From an uncultured bacterium (GTDB taxonomy: Bacteria > Planctomycetota > UBA1135 > GCA-002686595), in NCBI GenBank assembly GCA_937905825.1, contig CALCXM010000187.1, positions 21,330 through 85,329 on the forward strand: DNA of 64,000 nt. The letters run 5' to 3'. The notes beneath the pieces are model-generated. The model was not told where the DNA came from and did not search any database. It was given only the letters and a program-made list of their open reading frames with translations. Positions 27,933 to 36,787 of the stretch are shown here, piece by piece; positions within the stretch are counted from its first letter, which is position 1, and every line of letters starts with the position of its first letter. The position numbers and the translations under genes were made by a program.

Positions 27933-28802
27933 ATGCTGATTATCGCCTGCCCCAAATGCTCCCGCCAATACGACGCCACCGGCTTGCAAGCTGGCAGTGA
28001 AGTGCGTTGCTATTGCGACGAGCTGTTCAGCGTTCGCTGGCCGGACAAGCTCTCCGCGACAGCCCTGACCTGCACGCACTGCGGGGGCGCCGTCGGAGTC
28101 ACGGACGAGGCCTGCCCTTATTGCGCCGCACGCATCTCCGAAGAAGATCGGCGCAAGACAACCCTCTGCCCGGGTTGCTTCACGCGCATCGAGGATGACT
28201 CGAAGCACTGCCGGTCTTGCGCGCTTGTCATCCAGCCTCAATGCCTGTCACCGCTTCCCGCAGACCGCAATTGCCCGCGCTGCACTGGCAAGCTGCGCGT
28301 GCGTTCTTTGGGTAGCGTCGATGTCACCGAGTGCTCCGACTGCCTTGGCTTCTGGCTAACGCCGGATGCCTTCCAAGGGGTGACAAGCAGCGCCAAAGCG
28401 CAAAGCGGCGAGACGGAACATCTCGTCACGGGCAACGGCGCTCAGGAACGGGTGCAACAACCGGATGAGATGCGCTACATCCCATGCCTTAAGTGTGGCG
28501 AGCTGATGCAGCGCCGTCAGTACACGCAGAACAACCACATGTCGGGCACGATCATCGATCTCTGCCGCGGCCACGGCGTTTGGCTCGACCACGCGGAAAT
28601 CGAAAGCATCTTGGAGTTCCTCGCTACGGCGCCGACCCAGCACGCGTCGAGCAACCAAATCGACCCTGGCCTGCTGATCGCCGCCGACGAGATCCGCACG
28701 GGCGCAGACCGCAGCGGACTGAATGCCCTGGGCATGCGCAGCCGCCGGTCGACGGAGAACCCCATCATCGACTTCCTGGTGAACCTGCTGTTTGGGTTCT
28801 AG
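27933..28802 (+). CDS. Multi-zinc-ribbon protein with zf-TFIIB-type domains
   Basis: A 289-residue protein made largely of paired Cys motifs: CPKC with a following C-Y-C, CTHC...CPYC, CPGC...CRSC, then CPRC...CSDC ending in LGFWL and CLKC...CRGHGVWLDHAEIE. The last two match the zf-TFIIB (DUF1644-like) ribbon, in which a W-L-D/T-x-x-E/F tail follows the second knuckle. These small domains bind zinc and occur in many uncharacterised bacterial proteins. There is no signal peptide or clear membrane segment, though the C-terminus (FLVNLLFGF) is hydrophobic. The 83-residue gene at 55154-55405 has the same domain. Confidence 0.75.
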   Translation: MLIIACPKCSRQYDATGLQAGSEVRCYCDELFSVRWPDKLSATALTCTHCGGAVGVTDEACPYCAARISEEDRRKTTLCPGCFTRIEDDSKHCRSCALVIQPQCLSPLPADRNCPRCTGKLRVRSLGSVDVTECSDCLGFWLTPDAFQGVTSSAKAQSGETEHLVTGNGAQERVQQPDEMRYIPCLKCGELMQRRQYTQNNHMSGTIIDLCRGHGVWLDHAEIESILEFLATAPTQHASSNQIDPGLLIAADEIRTGADRSGLNALGMRSRRSTENPIIDFLVNLLFGF

Positions 28803-28877
28803 AGCGCAGGGCTAACGAGCCACGCAACCCGGCTCACCCTCGCCGGCCAAGCCGCGGGAGAGCCGGAGACTTCTGCG

Positions 28878-30041
28878 CTACTTGCTCGCCGCCCCTGGGC
28901 TTTCACTGCCGGGAACAGTCAGGGACAAGACAGTGATCGCCGTTCCGTAATTCGCCGTGCGCGGGAAGACGCGATCGTTCCACATGCCGTCTTCCAACTG
29001 CACCTCGAGGAAGCGCTCACGCAGTTGCTTGCGGAAGTTCTCGCGTTCTGCTTCCGGCAAGAGCTCGATGGCAAGGGCCGCCTGGTAGTGCGCGTAGTAG
29101 AAGTAGTAGGGCGCAACGCCATAGGGTGCCACGTGCGTGCCGGTTTGAGCGCGGCGCTTGTCGAGCCATTCCCAATGCTCAAAGAATGAGTTCAAGGCGC
29201 GCCGGACGTGGTCCGTCGAGCTGCGACCGCCGAGCTGCAGAGCCACCTCCGTCGCCAACATGCGGCCGATGGATCCGGGCAATTGATCAGGATCCTTCAG
29301 CTCGTCATTTCGATAGCTGTAGGGCACCTCGCCGGTTTCCAAACGTCCGTGCTCGAGGGCATCGAGGGCGCGCTTGAGCATCGGCTTGGAGATCGTGTAG
29401 CCCTGGGCTTTGGCCGCGAGCAGAGCGTGCACGGCGGGCGCGGTCATGAAAGGAGAGGTCGGCGAAGCCTTGGACAGGGCACCCTTGCGAGCGTAGTTCC
29501 AGCCGCCGTACTCTGGAATCTCGATGTCCGCGAGGGAGGCTAGGTAGTCCTTCGCCGCCTTCTTCGCCTCGCGCTTCAACTCCTTGGGGGTCCAGCCCCG
29601 AGCCTCCATGCGCATCAGAAAGTCGATGGCGTAGATGTAGCCCCAACCGCGCACGTCGTAGCCGCCGTCGTACTTGGGCCCCATCAGTTCGTGATCCGTG
29701 GCGTCGATCACGAATTGCGTCGCGCGCGCCACTGCCGCTTGGCGCAGCTCGTCTTCCGCATAGCCGGGGGCTTGCATCAGGGCGCAGGCAGTGATGGAAG
29801 TCCCACCAACCCGATAGCCAAACGGAATCTGGCGGCGACCTTCGTAGTCTTTTTCGTAGGGCGGCACGCGGTAGACGCCTTCATAAGGCCACTCGGCCTG
29901 GTTCGGTCCCTCTTGCCGCTCGACCAGGAAGGTGACTGCTTTGGACACCGCCGTCGGAACGTCTAGAACCTTCGGCTCCTCTTGGGGAACCAAGAGCCCA
30001 GACAAAGTAGCGAACGAGACCAGTGCGAAAGAAAGACCCAT
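28878..30041 (-). CDS. Secreted alpha/alpha-toroid (terpene cyclase/prenyltransferase-repeat-like) protein
   Basis: A 387-residue exported protein with a signal peptide (MGLSFALVSFATLSGLLVPQ). The body contains repeated helical-hairpin units with Gly/Trp/Tyr motifs such as EYGGWNYARKGA, DVRGWGYIYAIDFL and LEDGMWNDRVFPR, and TAPAVHALLAAKAQG. These resemble the prenyltransferase/squalene-oxidase repeat of alpha6/alpha6 toroids. The DxDD-type catalytic motif of squalene-hopene cyclases is not evident, so an enzyme call is not justified. GGAG lies 6 nt before the ATG at 30041, which decides the start over the GTG 12 nt upstream. Related secreted toroid proteins are common in Planctomycetota. Confidence 0.7.
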   Translation of the reverse strand: MGLSFALVSFATLSGLLVPQEEPKVLDVPTAVSKAVTFLVERQEGPNQAEWPYEGVYRVPPYEKDYEGRRQIPFGYRVGGTSITACALMQAPGYAEDELRQAAVARATQFVIDATDHELMGPKYDGGYDVRGWGYIYAIDFLMRMEARGWTPKELKREAKKAAKDYLASLADIEIPEYGGWNYARKGALSKASPTSPFMTAPAVHALLAAKAQGYTISKPMLKRALDALEHGRLETGEVPYSYRNDELKDPDQLPGSIGRMLATEVALQLGGRSSTDHVRRALNSFFEHWEWLDKRRAQTGTHVAPYGVAPYYFYYAHYQAALAIELLPEAERENFRKQLRERFLEVQLEDGMWNDRVFPRTANYGTAITVLSLTVPGSESPGAASK

Positions 30042-30175
30042 GTGAAACTCCACTCAGTAGATGCGTTGACGACCTCAAGTCTAACCGCTTCGGTCCAAGA
30101 GCCATGGACTCGTCGCCAACGCACAGGTAACTTCTTCGGCAGAACTGGCGGCCCGAGGGCTCCGAATCACCCTCC

Positions 30176-32314
30176 ATGGCTATCCTGACTTCACTCTTGC
30201 TGTGTGCGCTGCCCCAGGCGCCCCCGCCCGTTGCGACCGTGCACCGGATCCCGGATGGGGTGCGGCGGCCGAAGCTCGACGGCCATCCGAAGGAAGAGTT
30301 CTGGTCCAAGGCCACGCTCCTTTCCGGCTTTGTCCAAACACTCCCGGTCGCCGGCACGACTCCGTCCCAACAGACAGAGATCCGTATGTGCTACGACGAC
30401 ACGGACCTGTACATCGCGCTCTTCTGCTACGACACGGAACCCAGCGAGATCCGCGCCACGCAGACCGCCCGGGACGCCAACTTAGACCCTGACGACCGGG
30501 TCGAGATGCTGCTCGATACCTTTGGGGACAAGCGTTCGGGGTTCTGGTTCCAACTCGGACCGGGCAGCTCCAAGGGGGACTCCTTGATCAGCCGCGGGGG
30601 CCAGGACTTCAACAAACGCTGGGACACCATCTGGTACGCCAAGTCCAGCATCACGGACGAGGGCTGGTTCGGAGAGATTCGGATCCCCTTCGCTTCGATC
30701 TCCTTCGACCCGCAGCAACCGAACTGGGGCTTCAACGCCAGGCGCTTCATCCGGCGCCATGACGAGGAGACCCGCTGGGCGAGCCCCGATCCGCGTTTGC
30801 GGTTCTTTCAACCTGCCATTGCCGGAGAGCTGCGTGGCTTCCATGGCCAGAGCCAAGGCCTGGGCCTCGACGTGGTGCCGTTCTTTGTCGGCACGCATCT
30901 CAACTCGGACGAACAAGGCGAGCACTGGCTCGGTGACTCGGGCTTTGACGCTTTCTACAAGCTGTCCCCGAGCACCAAACTCAGCCTGAGTTACAACACG
31001 GACTTCGCAGAAACCGAAGTGGACTCGCGCCGGGTCAACCTCTCGCGCTTCCCGCTCTTCTTCCCTGAGAAGCGCAAGTTCTTCCTCGAAGACTCGGGCG
31101 TCTTCGGCTTCGGTCCAGGGGGCTCGGGCGGCACGGATCCCTTGCCCTTCTTCAGCCGCCGCATCGGCCTCGACTCCAACGGAAACGAGGTGCCGCTCCT
31201 GCTGAACGGGAAGGTCACCGCCGCGACGGATAGCTACAAGCTCGGCATTCTCGACTCCCAAACGGAAAACTCGGGAGACACCCAGGCACGCAACCTGTTC
31301 GTCGGCCGCTACACCAAAAACATCCTCGAGCAATCGAGTGTCGGGGTGATCTACACGCGCGGCAACCCAAACGGTTCCACGGAAGACTTCACCGTCGGCG
31401 CGGACCTCAACCTGCAAACCACGAGCTTCATGGAGGACCACACTCTGCGTTTCAAGAGCTACGTGATCGCCACGGAGTCCGAGGAGAGCGCGGGTGAGAA
31501 CTTGGCCTACTCCGCCAAGTTGGAGTACCCCAACGACGAGATCGCGAGTTCGATCGGGTTCACCGAGGTCCAATCCAACTTCGACCCAGCGCTCGGCTTC
31601 GTTCGCCAGCAGGGCATCCAGCGTTACGACGCCAACTACAGCTACTTCCCGCGCATGTACAGCGACATCCGTCGCTTGCGCTTCAGCGTCACGCCCTACG
31701 TGATCTACAACACCGAGGAACGGGCCACTGAAGTTGAGCAGCTCACCCTCCTGCCCCTCGGCATCGACTGGGAGAGCGGAGAGACCCTACGCTTCAATGT
31801 GTATCCCAACCGCACGCGCCTCTTCGAGGAGTTCGAGATTCAGGACGGGATCGTCATTCCTACGGGCCAGCACGAAACCACTCGCTACCAGACCAACTTC
31901 AAGACATCAGACAAGCGCGACTTCAGTACGGACCTGCGCTACACCGGCGGAGGCTTCTACGACGGTGACCGCAACGACTACGGCGTTGGATTCGAATGGC
32001 GCCACAGCTCCAAAGGCTCCATCGAAGTCGACTACAGCCACAACGACATCCGTCTTCCCGCTGGTGACTTTCAGGTCAACGTGGTCGCCCTGCGTGCGGA
32101 CACCAACTTCACCCCGCGCATCAGCTGGTCCAACAACGTCCAGTGGGATGACAGCTCCGACAACTTGGGTCTGAACAGCCGCCTACGCGTCATCCTCGAA
32201 CCCGGCCGCGACCTCTTCTTCGTGTTCAACCAAGGCTGGTCGACCTTTGACGACAGCATCACTCCCACCGAAACGGACGCGCGTTTCAAGGTGAGCTATA
32301 CGTTTCGGTTCTAG
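30176..32314 (+). CDS. DUF5916-type protein: CBM9-like domain plus outer-membrane beta-barrel
   Basis: A 712-residue exported protein. Residues 1-20 form a signal peptide. Residues about 25-200 match a family 9 carbohydrate-binding-like beta-sandwich (LDGHPKEEFWSKA, CYDDTDLYIALFCYD, WFGEIRIPFASISF). The remaining 500 residues are a series of alternating amphipathic strands with many Tyr, Phe and Asn, and the chain ends in YTFRF, the terminal aromatic signature of an outer-membrane barrel. FPLFFPEKRKFFLED is the characteristic block of this family. Its role is probably ligand binding or transport at the outer membrane, but no substrate is known. It stands alone. Confidence 0.85.
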   Translation: MAILTSLLLCALPQAPPPVATVHRIPDGVRRPKLDGHPKEEFWSKATLLSGFVQTLPVAGTTPSQQTEIRMCYDDTDLYIALFCYDTEPSEIRATQTARDANLDPDDRVEMLLDTFGDKRSGFWFQLGPGSSKGDSLISRGGQDFNKRWDTIWYAKSSITDEGWFGEIRIPFASISFDPQQPNWGFNARRFIRRHDEETRWASPDPRLRFFQPAIAGELRGFHGQSQGLGLDVVPFFVGTHLNSDEQGEHWLGDSGFDAFYKLSPSTKLSLSYNTDFAETEVDSRRVNLSRFPLFFPEKRKFFLEDSGVFGFGPGGSGGTDPLPFFSRRIGLDSNGNEVPLLLNGKVTAATDSYKLGILDSQTENSGDTQARNLFVGRYTKNILEQSSVGVIYTRGNPNGSTEDFTVGADLNLQTTSFMEDHTLRFKSYVIATESEESAGENLAYSAKLEYPNDEIASSIGFTEVQSNFDPALGFVRQQGIQRYDANYSYFPRMYSDIRRLRFSVTPYVIYNTEERATEVEQLTLLPLGIDWESGETLRFNVYPNRTRLFEEFEIQDGIVIPTGQHETTRYQTNFKTSDKRDFSTDLRYTGGGFYDGDRNDYGVGFEWRHSSKGSIEVDYSHNDIRLPAGDFQVNVVALRADTNFTPRISWSNNVQWDDSSDNLGLNSRLRVILEPGRDLFFVFNQGWSTFDDSITPTETDARFKVSYTFRF

Positions 32315-32459
32315 AACTGCTCGAAATCCGCGCGCAGGCCAACCCTGGAACCTCGACCCCCTCCTCCCCAGAAAAGGCTCAGAAGTCATACCGCTGGTGC
32401 GAAAACGGAAAGGGCGACCCGGCAGGAGACCCCAGCTGCGTTCAGCCCCATGCCGGACG

Positions 32460-33305
32460 TTAGGCAGCGAGCTCCCGAATCTCTTCTCGGGCTAGCTCCA
32501 CGAGTTCAATCGTCGTGCCTTCTTTCAATCCCAGGTAGCGCGGTACCAAGAGGAGCTCTTCGCGCACGGTGGTTCCTGAGAGAGCGGCGCTGACAACCGT
32601 GTCGGCCAAACTCACGATGAGAGTGAGTGGTTGATTCCTGATACGCACAGCGGGCAAGTGGTGGTTCTCGATCGCATCCACCAGATCGCCCGGGAGACCG
32701 AGGATGTGCCCGATGACGGCGCCGACCTCCGTATGGCTAAATCCAAACATCTGCTGTTCTCTCATTTGGAGGATAGGAGCGTCGTGCTCCAGCAGTTGGG
32801 TCAGCTCAACGTAGGCCGCACGGAAAGCCCCGAACATGGAGAACATGCCTAGGTCGTGGATCAAGCCTACCGTGTAGAGGCCATCGTGCTGGTCTTGAGC
32901 CAGGTTCAGGTGCGTGAGGAAGCGCGAACCCAGAATGGTACAGATTCGACCGGTTGCGATAGCGTGGACCCACATGGTCTTCGCATCGCCCAGCGTCTTG
33001 GGGTCGAGTCCATCGTAGAACCCCATGAGTTCAGCCTGCAGACTCAGATCATAGATTGTGTTCGAGCCGAGGATGCCGCAGGCCTGCTCGATGCTCGTCA
33101 CGGGCTCTCGAACGCCGTAATGGGGGCTGTTCGCAAAGCCTACGACCCGTGCAGCGAGCGACGGGTCCTCATCGACGATGGCCCCTACGTTCAGAGTTGT
33201 CTTCGTGGGGTCTGCTATCGCACTGCGAATGCGGGAGCTGACTCCGGGGAGCGAGGGGAGTAGAACGCTGGAGCGAATCCGTCCAATTTGGGCGAGGGTG
33301 ACCAT
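32460..33305 (-). CDS. HDOD-domain signalling protein
   Basis: A 281-residue HDOD protein. The domain (residues about 15-210) resembles the HD phosphohydrolase fold but usually lacks the full metal site. Visible blocks are LPSLPGVSSRIRSAI, DEDPSLAARVVGFANSP and YTVGLIHDLGMFSMF, followed by the ENHHLP helix. HDOD proteins act as scaffolds in bacterial signalling, often with receiver-domain proteins. That fits the neighbour: the degenerate receiver gene lies 24 nt upstream on the same strand, so the two are probably one transcript. Confidence 0.88.
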   Translation of the reverse strand: MVTLAQIGRIRSSVLLPSLPGVSSRIRSAIADPTKTTLNVGAIVDEDPSLAARVVGFANSPHYGVREPVTSIEQACGILGSNTIYDLSLQAELMGFYDGLDPKTLGDAKTMWVHAIATGRICTILGSRFLTHLNLAQDQHDGLYTVGLIHDLGMFSMFGAFRAAYVELTQLLEHDAPILQMREQQMFGFSHTEVGAVIGHILGLPGDLVDAIENHHLPAVRIRNQPLTLIVSLADTVVSAALSGTTVREELLLVPRYLGLKEGTTIELVELAREEIRELAA

Positions 33306-33329
33306 GGTGATTCCTGGTGGTGCACGGCG

Positions 33330-34592
33330 TTACAGGCCGTATGTGAGAGGGGATGCCGCACGAAAGGGTGGTGTCACAACGAGGGAGTGGAGTTCTTGAC
33401 CGCTTGAGTCGCGAACCCACCTGAGCTTTCTGATGTTCTGTCGAGTGAGGATCGTCCCCGGATTGAGCAGAGGGGCTCCAAGCTTCCCTTCGGCCCTGGG
33501 TGGCTCGACTAGGATGTCTCCGCACTCGAGCTCGCGGACGATCTTTGACTGGAGCTGCACTCGGACATCGATGCGGGAGAACGCGATCTCAAGGTTGGCG
33601 CAAGACACGACGAAGTTCTCGCGCATGGCAGCAGGAGCAATGCCGCAACGCAGAACGGACCTCGGGCTCGTGTCCGGAATCAGCGTTGTCAGCACCTCTT
33701 GCCGCTGCTCCAACATCGTGGTCTTTAGGATCCCTTGAATGTTGTTCAGGTACTCTGCAAGCGCGTCCAGAGCTTCCTGGTCAGAGTCCGGCGTGTCACC
33801 AACCATGCAGGAGTAGAGGGAACGGAGGCTTGTCATCTCTCCGCTCACCTGCATGACAGTCCAGGTCGGCGGATTCATGCTAATGATCCCGCCCCTGGCG
33901 ACCTCACTGGTTTGTTCCGGTACCCGTTCCAGAGCGGAGGCTACCTGCACACGCTTCAAGCCGAAGGATTCCGACACCTCCGAGAGAGCCAAGGCTGTCG
34001 GAGAGGACTGGGCGAATCCGGAAGGGAGATCCTCCTCAGCCAACAGCTCGCCTACGGTGGTTCCCCCCCTCGTCCTGGTCTGCTCGCTGGCAAGTGCTGG
34101 CTTCGCCTCTTTCGAGCATTGGGACCGAATGAATTCTCCGAGCAGACTGTGTCTACGGCAGAGGGTCTCAAGGGCCGACACTTGCTCCAACTGTTCGATC
34201 CGCAGTTCCACAGCGCGTTCGGCAACAGTCAGGCGGGCCACCAGCTCCAAGTAGTCGCTGGAGAGAAGCACGAAGTCGTCCCCTCCAATCGACAACTCTC
34301 GAAGGAGTTCCCCGAGTGCGTCCGCATGGCTGATGAGGATGACATAGGGACGCATTCGCTCCTCAATCAGCCGTGCCCGCTTGAGCGTCGCCCGTCCGAG
34401 TTCGCAATGAATGTCTACCAAGAGAATCACGGCGGCACCGTGTCTATTGATGACTCGGAAAACCTGATCTTGGTTTTGGCTGACGTTCACCGCTCTGCCC
34501 GCCGCACCGAACAGGACCTCGATCGACTCTCCGAGGGACGGGGTCTCGGTCAGACAAATCACCTGAGCCAGGGAGCTCTTTCTGGAAATCAT
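33330..34592 (-). CDS. Atypical receiver-domain protein with a CheX-like region
   Basis: A 420-residue protein. Residues 8-120 follow the receiver fold, with the phospho-acceptor candidate D60 (ILLVDIHCE) and a Ser at the switch position (ILISHAD). However, the first acidic pair is lost (VICLTET) and the conserved Lys after strand 5 is absent, so phosphorylation is doubtful. A helical linker (120-150) precedes a middle region (about 245-350) with an LAEYLNNIQGILKT helix like the E-x-x-N motif of CheX/CheC phosphatases. The C-terminal tail (LLNPGTILTRQNIRKLRWV) resembles response-regulator output segments seen next to HDOD genes. GGGAGA lies before the ATG. Confidence 0.65.
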   Translation of the reverse strand: MISRKSSLAQVICLTETPSLGESIEVLFGAAGRAVNVSQNQDQVFRVINRHGAAVILLVDIHCELGRATLKRARLIEERMRPYVILISHADALGELLRELSIGGDDFVLLSSDYLELVARLTVAERAVELRIEQLEQVSALETLCRRHSLLGEFIRSQCSKEAKPALASEQTRTRGGTTVGELLAEEDLPSGFAQSSPTALALSEVSESFGLKRVQVASALERVPEQTSEVARGGIISMNPPTWTVMQVSGEMTSLRSLYSCMVGDTPDSDQEALDALAEYLNNIQGILKTTMLEQRQEVLTTLIPDTSPRSVLRCGIAPAAMRENFVVSCANLEIAFSRIDVRVQLQSKIVRELECGDILVEPPRAEGKLGAPLLNPGTILTRQNIRKLRWVRDSSGQELHSLVVTPPFRAASPLTYGL

Positions 34593-35332
34593 GAGCGAGC
34601 GTCTCCCTGAGACTTCGATCTCACCGACTCGCTTTGCTCGAGACGGTGTGACTCTACTATGAGCACGACGCTCTGTTCGAAAGTGCGCTCTGAAGAGGAG
34701 TTACGTACTGGTTCGCAGATCACAATCAATTGATCGCCACAAGTCAAAGCGAGCGAAACGGAATCCAAGAATTATCTATGGAGGTACCCCACACCAGGGA
34801 GAGAACCAAACTCTCCGCGAAGCGAGTGGCGTTGTTCCAATCCAGTTGTCGTGATCGCCGCAACATTCGCCCGAAGAACACCTCTCGCCCAACTGCAGCG
34901 GCGTGAACAATCGGCATCTCTGGAGGGAGCAGAACATCCCGAAAGGGCCCACCATTTGAATCTTCCACTGCACCAGCGACGACTGCGAGGTACATCGCTG
35001 CCCCCAGAGCACTTGACGCGAAAGCTCAAGCGCAGGAGTCGGGTCGCAACCCCCGTGCTCAACAGAGAGCCCCTGCTCCAACTCGCCACGGCCGCCCGGA
35101 CCAAGGCCTGAGGGAAGTGGGGGGCTGACAGAATCTCCATCGGCGTGGACCCCTCGCGGTCGCTCCCGCCGCTCCCTCCCGCGCTGTCGAGGGGCGACCG
35201 CCTGGAAGTTTCTCAACCCCCCAGGGACCACCCGAGAGGGCGGGGTCGATTCGGAGTAGCTGGGGAAGGGTCGCTTGCTAGACTGAAGTCGTCTCCGCCG
35301 GAACTTCTCGCTACCACTTGTGGACAAGACAA
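34593..35332. other. Divergent intergenic region, 740 nt
   Basis: No gene is firmly supported. The left part (34630-34780) is AT-richer than the rest of the window and includes the palindrome GATCA-N8-TGATC, so it probably holds the promoter for the receiver/HDOD pair. One short frame on the minus strand (34744-34995) is listed separately with low confidence; the others are Arg/Ser/Pro-rich shadows. Confidence 0.45.
34744..34995 (-). CDS. Possible small protein or gene remnant
   Basis: The 83-residue frame has a protein-like composition (aliphatic and aromatic residues, few Arg/Pro runs), for example PEMPIVHAAAVGREVFFGRM and WNNATRFAESLVLSLVWG. The frame is also open for 11 codons before the ATG (AFASSALGAA). 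I do not recognise a family, there is no clear ribosome site, and third-position GC is lower than in neighbours. It may be the 3' remnant of a decayed gene or a chance frame. Confidence 0.3.
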   Translation of the reverse strand: MYLAVVAGAVEDSNGGPFRDVLLPPEMPIVHAAAVGREVFFGRMLRRSRQLDWNNATRFAESLVLSLVWGTSIDNSWIPFRSL

Positions 35333-36706
35333 ATGACTTCAAACCTCGCTCGCACTTCTTCCTCCCTTCCGCTTGGGGTCCTTCTTTCCGTTTGCTTCCT
35401 CGCAGGTCCGGGGACGGCCCAGGGCCGCATCCATGGCTGGGGCTCGGACCTTGAAGGACAGATCAGCAACATTCCCGCGGGCAACGACTTCATCAAGGTC
35501 GCAGGCGGCGGAGTGAATGCCTTGGCCCTGCGCGCCGACGGCACCTTGGCCGCATGGGGACACGACATCAACAACCAGGTCTCAGACACGCCGACGGGAA
35601 ACGATTTCGTCGACATCGCACGGAGTTCGACTCACTCCCTGGCCTTGCGTTCGGACGGAACCCTCGCCTCCTGGGGAGCGAACATCTTCGGTACTGTGAC
35701 CCAAACACCGACTCTGGATGGGTTCGTCGACATCGCCACGGGCAGGAACTTTTCCGTCGCGGTACGCTCCAACCGAAGAGTTCTCAGGTGGGGCGACGAT
35801 AGCCAGGGCATCATCTCCCAGGGACCCACGGCTCCACGTTATTTGGCAGTCGGTTGCGGGGAAAGCGGCGCGATCGCCTTGCGAGAAGACAGCTCACTGA
35901 CGGCCTGGGGCAACGCCGGCCCCGGTGCACCGACCAGCCCTGGCTTCGCCCAGATGGATGGGGGCCAGCAGCACTTCGTCGCCCTACGAACGGACGGGAC
36001 CATTGGCGCCTGGGGCTCCGACTTGTATGGGGCTGTATCGGCAGCGCCCACCACGGCAGGCTTCAAGCAAGTCTGCGCGACGAAGCTCACCTCCTTTGCC
36101 TTGCGTGAGGACGGAACCATCGTCTCCTGGGGGTTGGACCAGCAGGGCCTCATCACGGATACGCCGACCTTCGACAACGTCCTCTTCATAGACGGCGGAG
36201 TGGACACGGTGTACGCCATTCGGGCTGACAACCGCGGCACGAGCTATTGCGCCGGTGATGGAAGCGGTGGAGCTTGTCCTTGCGCCAACAATGGTTCAGC
36301 CGGTCATGGCTGTGCGAACTCAACGGGCAACGGCGGAGCGCAACTAACGGCCTACGGCGACGCGTCCTACCTCCTGGATAGCTTTGGCTTCGACGTCGAA
36401 GGCGTCCCCGCCAACTCACCTGGATTGCTTTTGCGAGGAGCGAACCAACTCAACCAAGGCTCGGGCAACGCCCTCGGCAGTGGACTGCTCTGCTTGGGTG
36501 GCTCCGTCATGCGCTCTCAGTTGCAGGTGTCTACACCTTGGGGAACCACGAGTTTCATCGATTTCAACGGTGCTCCATTTGTGTCAACAGCCCTGGGAGT
36601 CGGCACCCCTATCCAATACCAGTTCTGGTACCGCGACAACGCCAGTACCTGCGCCGGCGGAGCCTTCAACTTCAGCAACGGCTGGGTTGTCGAGTGGCAG
36701 TTGTAA
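35333..36706 (+). CDS. Secreted RCC1-type beta-propeller with Cys-rich C-terminal module (copy A)
   Basis: A 457-residue exported protein. Residues 1-30 form a signal peptide (LLSVCFLAGPGTAQG). Seven repeats of about 38-42 residues follow, each with an A-L-R-x-D-G-T/S-x-x-x-W-G core, which should fold as a seven-bladed RCC1-like propeller. Residues about 303-457 are a module shared with three other proteins here: YCAGDGSGGACPC, GHGCANSTG, GSGLLCLGG, QFWYRD and a final NFSNGWVVEW. The function is unknown; the propeller suggests a binding role on the cell surface or in the periplasm. The ATG at 35333 is chosen because it starts the signal. Confidence 0.82.
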   Translation: MTSNLARTSSSLPLGVLLSVCFLAGPGTAQGRIHGWGSDLEGQISNIPAGNDFIKVAGGGVNALALRADGTLAAWGHDINNQVSDTPTGNDFVDIARSSTHSLALRSDGTLASWGANIFGTVTQTPTLDGFVDIATGRNFSVAVRSNRRVLRWGDDSQGIISQGPTAPRYLAVGCGESGAIALREDSSLTAWGNAGPGAPTSPGFAQMDGGQQHFVALRTDGTIGAWGSDLYGAVSAAPTTAGFKQVCATKLTSFALREDGTIVSWGLDQQGLITDTPTFDNVLFIDGGVDTVYAIRADNRGTSYCAGDGSGGACPCANNGSAGHGCANSTGNGGAQLTAYGDASYLLDSFGFDVEGVPANSPGLLLRGANQLNQGSGNALGSGLLCLGGSVMRSQLQVSTPWGTTSFIDFNGAPFVSTALGVGTPIQYQFWYRDNASTCAGGAFNFSNGWVVEWQL

Positions 36707-36787
36707 CAGGGGATTGGACGGATCCAACGCCTGAGTAACCGGCGACCCGCATCCACAGATCGGGCTTCACCCAGTTAGAGCCCCGCG

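Noticed and set aside
28878..30041. Squalene-hopene cyclase
   Set aside because: The protein is exported and shorter, and the acidic catalytic motif is not visible. Only the toroid repeat type matches.
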